Shown: piece by piece, positions 1 to 5,923 of the stretch | How the letters are laid out: the number at the start of each line of letters is the position of its first letter | Position numbering within the stretch: position 1 is the first letter of the stretch | Origin: Endomicrobiia bacterium | GTDB taxonomy: Bacteria; Elusimicrobiota; Endomicrobiia; Endomicrobiales; Endomicrobiaceae | Assembly: GCA_009782015.1 (NCBI GenBank) | Contig: WQUP01000262.1 | Location: 1 to 8,714, forward strand | Direction of reading: 5' to 3' | DNA: 8,714 nt | Program-made: the position numbers and the translations under genes | The notes under the pieces: model-generated | Database searches by the model: none | What the model was told of the DNA's origin: nothing | The model's input: the letters and a program-made list of their open reading frames with translations, nothing else

Positions 1-866
1 AGTACGGCGACAATATGGAAGATATTTTCGGAGACATTTTCAGCAACGTTTTCGGCGGAGGCGGCGCAAGAAGTTCAAGGTCAAGAGCCGCGCAGAGAGG
101 CGAAGATTTAAGATATGACGTGGAAATTTCCTACCTTGACGCAATGAAAGGCGCGGAAATTTCCGTTGATATACCTAAAAAAGAGACATGTTTTGCGTGT
201 CACGGCAGCGGCGCAAAAGACGGCTCCAAGCCGAAGCAGTGCCCGCAGTGCAGAGGCTCGGGACAGGTGAGATACTCCCAAGGTTTTTTCTCGTTCAGCC
301 AGGAATGCCCGCAATGCAGAGGGAAAGGCGCGATTATAGAAAACCCATGCCCCAACTGCCGCGGCGCCGGAACTGTAAAAACGAGAAAGACGATAAAAGT
401 GAGAATACCCGCCGGAGTTGACGAAGGCACTTCGCTTAAAGTTACGGGTTCCGGCAATGCCGGAGCAAACGGCGCGCCTGCAGGCGATTTGTACGTTGTG
501 GTGCACATGAAGCCGGAGCGCGATTTTAAAAGAAGCGGCGATGATTTATATACGGATATTTATGTTTCGTTTTCGCAGGCAGCGATGGGGCTGGAGTATG
601 ACGTTCCTGTTGTTGAAGGCCATGTCAAAGTTAAAATTCCTCCTGCCACGCAGCCCGGGACAACTCTAAGGGTAAGAGAACAGGGTTTTCCGCAGCTTGG
701 CAGCAGAAGCAGAGGCGATCTGTACGTAAAAGTGAACGTCTCTGTGCCGAAATCAATGAACGACGCGCAGAAGAGAGCGCTTTTTGAATACGCAAAATCA
801 ATGGGAGAACTCCCAAAAGACGCCGTTTACCAAAGCGACGGATTTTTTAAGAAGATTTTTGGGTAA
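1..866 (+). CDS. dnaJ: Chaperone DnaJ, C-terminal part (5' truncated by window edge)
   Basis: Hsp40 co-chaperone that delivers unfolded clients to DnaK and stimulates its ATPase in the cytoplasm. The reading frame is open to the window start (first full codon at 3), so the Met codon at 15 is internal. About 287 residues are visible; full DnaJ is usually about 370-380, so the J domain with its HPD motif lies outside. Numbering from the Met at 15: the tail of the Gly/Phe-rich linker is at residues 1-29, with repeated DIF/FGG motifs. All four CxxCxGxG zinc motifs follow: CFACHGSG (59-66), CPQCRGSG (76-83), CPQCRGKG (98-105) and CPNCRGAG (112-119). The client-binding C-terminal beta domains continue to the end (for example IPAGVDEGT and GDLYVVV). 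With both zinc sites complete this is DnaJ proper rather than CbpA. It ends at TAA 864-866, and the next gene is unrelated in function. The upstream neighbours (often dnaK/grpE) cannot be seen. Confidence 0.96.
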   Translation, partial: YGDNMEDIFGDIFSNVFGGGGARSSRSRAAQRGEDLRYDVEISYLDAMKGAEISVDIPKKETCFACHGSGAKDGSKPKQCPQCRGSGQVRYSQGFFSFSQECPQCRGKGAIIENPCPNCRGAGTVKTRKTIKVRIPAGVDEGTSLKVTGSGNAGANGAPAGDLYVVVHMKPERDFKRSGDDLYTDIYVSFSQAAMGLEYDVPVVEGHVKVKIPPATQPGTTLRVREQGFPQLGSRSRGDLYVKVNVSVPKSMNDAQKRALFEYAKSMGELPKDAVYQSDGFFKKIFG

Positions 867-869
867 GGC

Positions 870-984
870 AATTACGAATGTCAAATTACGAATTACGAAT
901 CAACGGCAACGGTAGATTGCGGATCGAGTCTGCAATAGGCTCAATTGTCTTTTGTCTTTGATTTGTAATTTGTCATTCGTAATT
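870..984. repeat. Inverted repeat between dnaJ and phoB (copy 1 of the ATTACGAAT family)
   Basis: The arms at 871-893 and 961-983 are reverse complements at 21 of 23 positions; they are built from the AT-rich unit ATTACGAAT. The loop holds a short hairpin: ATTGCGGA at 916-923 pairs with TCTGCAAT at 929-936 around TCGAG, with one G-T pair. No T-run follows it, so it is not a convincing terminator. The minus-strand reading of 990-966 matches 3429-3453 downstream of phoR at 24 of 25 positions, so this is one of two copies of one family. It fills nearly the whole 129-nt gap and stops within about 10 nt of the phoB start. I see no clear sigma-70 promoter in the gap. Confidence 0.85.
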
Positions 985-995
985 TGTAATTAATT

Positions 996-1700
996 ATGAA
1001 CAACCTTATATACGTAGTTGACGATGAAGAAGACATTTTAGAACTTGCGGAAGTAAACCTTAAAAAGAATTTTTTTAAGGTGAAAACTTTTGCAAGTTCT
1101 TTGTCATTTTTAAAGGCTCTTGAAAAACAGAAGCCGGATCTTGCGGTTTTGGATATCATGATGCCTCAGCCTGACGGGCTCGAACTGTCAAGAAGAATGA
1201 AGAGCAGTCCTGAATTTGCCGGCATCCCGATTATATTTTTGAGCGCAAAGGCCGATGAAAGCGATAAGATAACAGGTCTTGAACTCGGCGCGGACGATTA
1301 TATTACAAAGCCTTTTTCCGTCAAAGAACTTATGGCAAGAATCAAAGTCGTTTTGAGAAGAAGGCATGGCAGCGCAGCCAAAACCGAAGATGCGGCAAAG
1401 CCAAAGACCGCCAGAATAAAGATAGACAAAGACAAGTTTACCGTTACTGCCGGCGGCGAAAAGATAAATTTGACGGTTACAGAGTTTAAGATTTTGGAGC
1501 TTCTTTTATCAAAGCATGGAACTGTTTTTTCAAGGGATAAAATTTTGGATTATCTTTGGGGAGACGATAAGCTTGTTATAGACAGGACGATAGATGTGCA
1601 CATAAGAAATCTGAGGGAAAAACTCGGCGTTCGCGGCAAGGGCGCATGCGGCAAAATGATAAAAAATATACGAGGCGTAGGGTACAAAATTGAAGAATAA
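996..1700 (+). CDS. phoB: Phosphate regulon response regulator, OmpR/PhoB family
   Basis: DNA-binding response regulator of 234 aa, the normal length for the family. Receiver domain about residues 3-120: acidic pocket D9/D10, phospho-acceptor D53 in VLDIMMPQPDG, switch Ser83 in FLSAKAD, and conserved K105 in DDYITKPF. A linker rich in Lys and Ala (about 124-138) leads to the winged helix-turn-helix at about 139-234, with TVTEFKILELL, the recognition-helix region IDVHIRNLREKLG and the terminal wing IRGVGYKIE. The start is fixed by the conserved receiver N-terminus (MNNLIYVVDDEED); no Shine-Dalgarno is visible before it, only repeat-derived AT-rich sequence. It overlaps phoR by 11 nt, implying translational coupling. 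Assignment to PhoB rather than another OmpR regulator rests on the PhoR-like partner and the adjacent pst genes; it is expected to bind the heptamer array at 3669-3719. Confidence 0.9.
   Translation: MNNLIYVVDDEEDILELAEVNLKKNFFKVKTFASSLSFLKALEKQKPDLAVLDIMMPQPDGLELSRRMKSSPEFAGIPIIFLSAKADESDKITGLELGADDYITKPFSVKELMARIKVVLRRRHGSAAKTEDAAKPKTARIKIDKDKFTVTAGGEKINLTVTEFKILELLLSKHGTVFSRDKILDYLWGDDKLVIDRTIDVHIRNLREKLGVRGKGACGKMIKNIRGVGYKIEE
1679..1692 (+). promoter_or_regulatory. Ribosome binding site and TTG start of phoR
   Basis: AGGG at 1679-1682 lies 7 nt before TTG at 1690, inside the end of phoB. An in-frame TAG at 1678-1680 rules out any start further upstream. The next in-frame Met is about 100 residues downstream, beyond the first membrane segment. 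TTG is therefore the only reasonable start. Confidence 0.75.
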
Positions 1701-3429
1701 AAACACTTTCTTTCTGAAGCTTTTTGCGGTATTTACGGCAGGGGCAGTGCTTTTATCGCTCATTTTTTTCATAATCGCAAGGAAATATACAAATTTGGCA
1801 AACATCGCTTTTTTTGAGCGCGAGCTGGAAACGACTGCAAAAATTGTAAGTCCGCAGACTGTGCAGTTCATTGACAGCAGGAATAACGCATGGGCCAACG
1901 AGTATGCGAAAAGGCTTTTTGAAGGGCTTGATATCAGGATAACGGTAATTGCCCTTGACGGCAAAGTGCTTGCCGATTCTCAAAGCGACCCTTCGGCAAT
2001 GGCAAACCACGCCAACAGAGAAGAAATCGCGGCTGTCATCGGCGGAGCCGGAGAAGGCAGAGCGATAAGATACAGCTCTACGCTTCAAAAAGATATGCTT
2101 TACAAGGCATTTCCGTTAAAGAACGACGGGAAGCCGGATGCTGTTTTAAGGCTCAGCGTGCCGGTTAAAAAGATAGAGTTTACGACCGCGGAGACGCTTC
2201 ATAAAATATTCTTAGCATTTCTTTTTATAGTTCTTGCTTCTTTGGCAGCGGCTTATTTCATATCAAAAAGAATGTCTTCGGGTATAGGGGCTTTGCATGC
2301 CGCGGCAACGCAGATTGCCGAAGGCGATTTTAAAGCCAAAGTGGAAATCGAAGGGAAAGGCGACGAAATAGAAGAGCTCGGAAAAGCTTTCAATCTGATG
2401 TCCGATAAAATTTCCGGACAGTTTGCCGAGATCAGCGAAGGCAAAGAGATGCTCGACAAGGTGCTTGCCTCAGTATCCGATGCCATTGTGCTTATAGAAC
2501 ATGACGGGAGAACGCTTCTTTTTAACGACGCTTTTAAAGCCGTATTTGAAGATGCGGCTCATGGAAAGTATTTTTGGGAGTATTTACGCAGCAAAGATAT
2601 AGAAGCCGCGATTGAGAAAGCCAAGACAAATAAATCAGGAATACTTTCCGGGGAGTGCTCGTTTGCCGAAAAGATTTTTTTGTATTCGGTTTCAAAGGTA
2701 AAAAACGAAGACAAGTTTGTCATTTCTCTTAAGGATATAACAAAAGCAAAGCAGCTTGACGATTTGAAAAAAGATTTCATAACCAATGCGTCGCACGAGC
2801 TGAAAACGCCGGTAACTTCCATAATCGGCTTTGCAGAAACTCTGGAATCCGAATCTCTGCCTGATGAAAGCATGCGCTTTGTCGGGATAATAAAGAGACA
2901 GGCGCAGAGGATGTCGAATATCGTAAGCGATCTTCTGGAACTTTCCCGCCTTGAAAATAATACTAAAACCGATAAAAAAAGCGTGGATATGGCGCGGATA
3001 ATCGCCGACACCGTTTCTTTCTACGGGAAAAAAGCGGAAGAGAAAAACATAAGCATAAAGACGGATATTGAGAGCGCTCTTTCTTGCGTTTACGCCGACG
3101 AGTTCAATATGGAGCAGCTTATGACAAATCTTGTGGACAATGCCGTAAAATATACCGAGAAAGGCGAAATAATTATAAAAGCCGAAAATGCCGAGGACTT
3201 CGTCCTAATAAAAATATCTGATACCGGTATAGGCATACCGAAAGAACACATACCGAGGCTGTTTGAAAGGTTCTACGTCGTGGACAAATCCCGCTCTAAA
3301 AAAAGCGGCGGCACGGGCCTTGGCCTTTCCATAGTAAAACATATCCTGCAAGCCAATGACGGCAGTATTTCCGTAGAGAGCGCCGAAGGCAAAGGCGCTT
3401 CCTTCATCGTCAAACTTCCGACGACATAA
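1690..3429 (+). CDS. phoR: Phosphate regulon sensor histidine kinase, PhoR type
   Basis: Inner-membrane sensor kinase of 579 aa that should phosphorylate PhoB when phosphate is scarce. Domain order: membrane segment about 8-30; extracytoplasmic domain of about 135-140 residues; second membrane segment about 171-192; HAMP linker about 190-244; PAS-like domain about 253-350 (begins near MLDKVLASVSDAIVLIE); HisKA with H369 in NASHELKTPV; HATPase_c with N-box N484 (LVDNAVKYTE), G1 box DTGIGIP at 511-517, F-box RLFERFY at about 523-529 and G2 box GGTGLGLSIV at 540-549. All catalytic boxes are intact. Unlike E. coli PhoR, which has almost no periplasmic part, it has a large extracellular sensor region, as in Firmicutes PhoR/WalK-type kinases. 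It starts with TTG, overlaps phoB by 11 nt, and is followed 23 nt later by a strong terminator. The phosphate role is inferred from context; the kinase fold is certain. Confidence 0.9.
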   Translation: MKNKNTFFLKLFAVFTAGAVLLSLIFFIIARKYTNLANIAFFERELETTAKIVSPQTVQFIDSRNNAWANEYAKRLFEGLDIRITVIALDGKVLADSQSDPSAMANHANREEIAAVIGGAGEGRAIRYSSTLQKDMLYKAFPLKNDGKPDAVLRLSVPVKKIEFTTAETLHKIFLAFLFIVLASLAAAYFISKRMSSGIGALHAAATQIAEGDFKAKVEIEGKGDEIEELGKAFNLMSDKISGQFAEISEGKEMLDKVLASVSDAIVLIEHDGRTLLFNDAFKAVFEDAAHGKYFWEYLRSKDIEAAIEKAKTNKSGILSGECSFAEKIFLYSVSKVKNEDKFVISLKDITKAKQLDDLKKDFITNASHELKTPVTSIIGFAETLESESLPDESMRFVGIIKRQAQRMSNIVSDLLELSRLENNTKTDKKSVDMARIIADTVSFYGKKAEEKNISIKTDIESALSCVYADEFNMEQLMTNLVDNAVKYTEKGEIIIKAENAEDFVLIKISDTGIGIPKEHIPRLFERFYVVDKSRSKKSGGTGLGLSIVKHILQANDGSISVESAEGKGASFIVKLPTT

Positions 3430-3432
3430 TTA

Positions 3433-3512
3433 CAAATTACGAATGACGAATTAACTGCGACGGAAAATCGCAGTTTTTTGCTTTTTATTCGTAATTCGTC
3501 ATTCGTAATTTG
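3433..3512. repeat. Perfect 21-bp inverted repeat enclosing the phoR terminator (copy 2 of the ATTACGAAT family)
   Basis: Positions 3433-3453 and 3492-3512 are perfect reverse complements over 21 bp. The loop between them carries the terminator hairpin at 3453-3475. The same family, with the same plan of AT-rich arms around a small GC-richer hairpin, occurs at 870-984 upstream of phoB. A fragment (AATTCGTAATTGCC) recurs at 3654-3667, and its reverse complement matches 867-879. Confidence 0.9.
3453..3479 (+). terminator. Rho-independent terminator of phoBR
   Basis: An 8-bp perfect stem, AACTGCGA at 3453-3460 with TCGCAGTT at 3468-3475, has a 7-nt loop CGGAAAA and runs straight into TTTTTT at 3474-3479. 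It lies 23 nt after the phoR stop, so phoBR and the porin-pst genes should be separate transcripts. Confidence 0.88.
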
Positions 3513-3515
3513 GAC

Positions 3516-3649
3516 TCTCTAAAAACCCTAGTTTGTCATTCCCGCGAAAGCGGGAATCCATGGTGTTTTTAAATTTATTAGACGACAACGGCGAACGTGG
3601 ATTCCCGCTTTCGCGGGAATGACAAGGCGGGGCAGAGGTTTTTTAGAGA
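3516..3649. mobile_element. MITE-like element with nested inverted repeats, no coding capacity
   Basis: A 134-bp element. The outer termini are TCTCTAAAAACC (3516-3527) and the reverse complement of TCTCTAAAAAACC (3637-3649), differing by one A. Weaker symmetry continues outward (AATTTGGAC against GAATTGGGC read from the other side). Inside are two perfect 28-bp inverted arms, 3533-3560 and 3598-3625. Each arm is itself a palindrome: ATTCCCGC, four loop bases (GAAA in the left arm), GCGGGAAT. The 20-bp core fits the ATTCCC-N8-GGGAAT pattern of the neisserial dRS3 repeat, a resemblance in form and not proof of relatedness. I find no clear target-site duplication. Together with the flanking repeat and the promoter region it fills the 356-nt gap between phoR and the porin, which contains no gene. 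Confidence 0.75.
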
Positions 3650-3668
3650 AGCCCAATTCGTAATTGCC

Positions 3669-3719
3669 GTTAAAGATTTCTTAACAAAAAACTAACAATT
3701 CCTTTATTGTTTCTTAATT
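3669..3719 (+). promoter_or_regulatory. Putative Pho-box array: five heptamers with an 11-bp period
   Basis: Five TTAA-like heptamers start exactly 11 bp apart: gTTAAag (3669), cTTAAca (3680), aCTAAca (3691), cTTTAtt (3702) and cTTAAtt (3713), each separated by a 4-bp AT-rich spacer except ATTC. The 7-4-7 geometry is that of the classical PhoB box. The best pair is 3680-3697. Candidate -10 elements downstream (TATTGT 3705-3710, TTAATT 3714-3719, TATTAT 3729-3734) are weak, and I cannot choose between them. Position, about 67-117 bp before the porin start and after the phoR terminator, suits control of the porin-pst transcript by PhoB. The array is seen directly; the binding protein is inferred. 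Confidence 0.68.
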
Positions 3720-3756
3720 TACGTTTTGTATTATTTCACATCGCAGACAAAAAAAA

Positions 3757-3776
3757 GGCGCGGCGCGCCAAAGGAG
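3757..3776 (+). promoter_or_regulatory. GC-rich hairpin and Shine-Dalgarno before the porin start
   Basis: GGCGC (3757-3761) pairs with GCGCC (3765-3769) around a 3-nt loop, directly before AAGGAG at 3771-3776. This ribosome site is 9 nt from ATG 3786, in the porin frame, and 4 nt from the out-of-frame ATG 3781. It argues for the start at 3786 over TTG 3726 (upstream of the site) and ATG 3798 (21 nt away). Confidence 0.65.
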
Positions 3777-3785
3777 ACAAATGGA

Positions 3786-5030
3786 ATGGAAAGAAAAATG
3801 TCTAAAACGAAGTTTGCAGTAAAGTTTCAAAAAGCAGCCGCGGTGTTTGCGGCAGTTTTGGTTTTTGCAGGCATGTCTTTTGCGGGAGATTCGGATAAGC
3901 TTATAAACATGCTTGCCGATAAAGGCATAATCACTTCCGATGAGGCGCAGCAGCTGCAGAAAGAGAGCGGCAAAACTCTTTCTATACCGGAGTGGATACA
4001 AAATATCAAATTCAACGCGGACTTAAGGTTAAGACATCAGGCGGATTGGACGGGAACATCTACCAGAGTCAGAGAAAGACTCAGGCTGCGTTTCGGGTTT
4101 GAGGCAAATCCCGTAGAAAACATGACAGCGGCTTTCGGGCTGGCTACGGGAAAAACGAGCGGCGGAGCGGATTCTGACCCCGCTTCTACAAATTACAGTT
4201 TTCAGGGATTTCAGAAAGTTCCGATTTTTGTTGACTACGCTTATTTGCGTTACAATATAGCCGGTATCGTTAAAATAAATGCCGGTAAAGTAAAAAATGA
4301 CATGGCGTTTTGGAATATAAGGCAGCTTATTTGGGACACCGATATTAATCCCGACGGAGTTACAGTCAATGTTGACCGCAGTTTAGGCAAAGGATTTGCA
4401 TTTTTCGGCAACGCCGGCTGGCTGTTTATGAACGGAGATATCGGCAACGGCGCTGAGCAGCCCGATGTTTACGTATTCCAACCCGGCATAAATTATAAAA
4501 CCGGAAACATCAGCGTAAAAGCGGCGATGGGATATCAGCAGTTTAATACAAAGAACAGAATTCCCGCTGTTCTCGCTCCCGGAAATGCTAATTATCTCCA
4601 AGGCCACACTAATCTGACAAATTTTCAGATCATAGATCCTGCTGTCGAAGTAAAAGCCAAGGAAATCATAGGAAGATACGGAGTAACCGTTTTTGGAGAG
4701 TATATAAAAAATCTCGATGACAGCGTTTATAAAACCGACAGAGAAGGCGGTTTGTACGGGATAACTTTCGGAGACGATAAAATAGGAAAGCTTGCCGATT
4801 GGAACATTACGCTCGCCGGAAGATATCTCATGAATTGCGTCATACCCGCGTATCTCGGATATTCCGACGCGTACAACGGGGCGCCAAATGCAAGAGGTTA
4901 TGAAATCAGCGCTAATTTCGGGTTGACAAAAAAAGCGGCCGTTACGCTTACCTACTTGGATTACAAGGCGATTAACGGCCCGGAAGATCGGGCAAGCCTT
5001 ATGCAGTTTGATTTGAATTATAAGTTCTAA
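3786..5030 (+). CDS. Outer-membrane porin, putative-porin (Porin_5-like) family
   Basis: Predicted 414-aa beta-barrel channel of the outer membrane. The N-terminus (MERKMSK...) is basic, followed by a hydrophobic signal sequence ending near FAGMSFAG, with likely cleavage about residue 34. The mature protein opens with a short helical segment, DKLINMLADKGIITSDEA and the residues after it, typical of porins with a small periplasmic coiled coil or SLH-like region. Then comes a long series of alternating polar/aromatic strands (NADLRLRHQADW, RVRERLRLRFGFEANP, VDYAYLRYNI and so on). It ends with SLMQFDLNYKF, whose terminal Phe is the outer-membrane insertion signature. Lying between the Pho-box array and pstS, 83 nt before pstS, it is probably a phosphate-starvation porin doing the job of OprP/PhoE. 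That role is inferred; substrate selectivity cannot be read from the sequence. ATG 3786 was chosen from the ribosome site. Confidence 0.82.
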   Translation: MERKMSKTKFAVKFQKAAAVFAAVLVFAGMSFAGDSDKLINMLADKGIITSDEAQQLQKESGKTLSIPEWIQNIKFNADLRLRHQADWTGTSTRVRERLRLRFGFEANPVENMTAAFGLATGKTSGGADSDPASTNYSFQGFQKVPIFVDYAYLRYNIAGIVKINAGKVKNDMAFWNIRQLIWDTDINPDGVTVNVDRSLGKGFAFFGNAGWLFMNGDIGNGAEQPDVYVFQPGINYKTGNISVKAAMGYQQFNTKNRIPAVLAPGNANYLQGHTNLTNFQIIDPAVEVKAKEIIGRYGVTVFGEYIKNLDDSVYKTDREGGLYGITFGDDKIGKLADWNITLAGRYLMNCVIPAYLGYSDAYNGAPNARGYEISANFGLTKKAAVTLTYLDYKAINGPEDRASLMQFDLNYKF

Positions 5031-5034
5031 TGCC

Positions 5035-5096
5035 GTCATTCTGCGCGTAGTCGCAGAATCAATAAATATAGATCCTGCGACTACGCGCAGGATGAC
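5035..5096. repeat. Paired palindromic repeat between porin and pstS
   Basis: Two 26-nt arms (5035-5060 and 5071-5096) are reverse complements at 24 of 26 positions, around the 10-nt spacer AATAAATATA. Each arm is also a perfect 8-bp hairpin: ATTCTGCG (5038-5045) with CGCAGAAT (5052-5059), and ATCCTGCG (5072-5079) with CGCAGGAT (5086-5093). The two differences between arms are paired within each hairpin. No T-run follows, so this is not a standard terminator; it could stabilise or process the mRNA. Confidence 0.9.
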
Positions 5097-5113
5097 AACT
5101 TAAGGAAAGAAAA

Positions 5114-5917
5114 ATGAAAAAATTGATGCTTGCGGCTTTTGCGGTATTGTTTTGCGCAGGAAATGTTTTAGCCGAGAAAGTAGTTATAGAAGGTTCGACA
5201 ACGGTGCTTCCGATAGCTCAGAAAGCGGCGGAGCAGTATATGGACGCTAACTCTAAGGCTGACATAACGGTGAGAGGAGGCGGCTCCGGGGTAGGCATCA
5301 ATTCGCTTATTGCAAAAACTTGCGACATAGCCAACGCCTCAAGAGCGATCGAAGCTGCGGAAGTTAAGACTGCCAATTCGAAAGGAGTAAATCCGAAAGC
5401 TTTCATAATAGCAAAGGACGCAATAGCCGTGATAGTAAATAACGCAAACGCGGTATCGGCGCTTTCCAAACAGCAGGTGGCCGACATATTCACCGGTAAA
5501 ATAACCAACTGGTCTCAGGTCGGAGGCAAGGATGGGAAAATAGTCGTTGTTTCAAGAGACAGCGCAAGCGGGACTTTCGAGAGCTTTAACGCGCTCGCGC
5601 TTCACAAGCAGAAAGCAGTTGCGGATGCTCTCATGCAGGCTTCGAACCAGGCAGTAGTTACAACAGTGGCAAAAACGCCAGGAGCTATAGGATACGCCGG
5701 TATCGGCTATCTAAGTTCTTCAATAAAAGCTCTTACTATAGAAGGCATAACCCCGACAGCAGAAACAGTGCTTAACGGAAAGTACGCTTATTCAAGACCG
5801 CTTTTCATGTACACAAACGGAGATCCTAAAGGCGAAGCCAAGAAATTTATAGATTTTGTTTTGAGCAAAGACGGGCAGAAGATAGTGCAGGAAGAAGGGT
5901 TTGTAGCGTTAAAATAA
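5114..5917 (+). CDS. pstS: Phosphate ABC transporter substrate-binding protein PstS
   Basis: Periplasmic phosphate-binding protein of 267 aa feeding PstC/PstA. Signal peptide residues 1-20 (MKKLMLAAFAVLFCAGNVLA), probable cleavage after VLA. Cys14 is not in a proper lipobox, so a soluble periplasmic protein is more likely than a lipoprotein. Phosphate-site motifs of the PBP_like_2/PstS fold are present: GSTT (27-30), GGGSGVGI (55-62), SR (76-77), KDA (101-103) and SRDSASGT (147-154). Family features such as VADIFTGKITNW (122-133) and AIGYAGIGY (191-199) also appear. It is shorter than E. coli PstS (about 320 mature residues) and resembles the compact PstS common outside Enterobacteria. AAGGA at 5102-5106 lies 7 nt before the ATG. 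It is expected to be the most abundant product of the operon, and the palindromes on both sides could segment the mRNA to allow that. Confidence 0.96.
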   Translation: MKKLMLAAFAVLFCAGNVLAEKVVIEGSTTVLPIAQKAAEQYMDANSKADITVRGGGSGVGINSLIAKTCDIANASRAIEAAEVKTANSKGVNPKAFIIAKDAIAVIVNNANAVSALSKQQVADIFTGKITNWSQVGGKDGKIVVVSRDSASGTFESFNALALHKQKAVADALMQASNQAVVTTVAKTPGAIGYAGIGYLSSSIKALTIEGITPTAETVLNGKYAYSRPLFMYTNGDPKGEAKKFIDFVLSKDGQKIVQEEGFVALK

Positions 5918-5923
5918 GAGTGA

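Noticed and set aside
916..936. Terminator after dnaJ
   Set aside because: The hairpin is real, but it contains a G-T pair and is not followed by a T-run, so I list it only as part of the repeat.
3506..3660. Target-site duplication flanking the MITE-like element
   Set aside because: The flanks are roughly inverted rather than directly repeated, and no exact direct repeat could be found.
3726..3785. TTG 3726 as an upstream start for the porin
   Set aside because: The extension covers a poly-A run, a GC hairpin and the Shine-Dalgarno itself, and would put a charged stretch before the signal peptide.
4383..5039. Minus-strand ORF of 218 codons over the porin
   Set aside because: No domain, no ribosome site, and it lies wholly antisense to a convincing porin.
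5147..5160. Lipoprotein lipobox in PstS around Cys14
   Set aside because: The residue before Cys is Phe and the spacing does not fit; a signal peptidase I site at VLA after residue 20 fits better.
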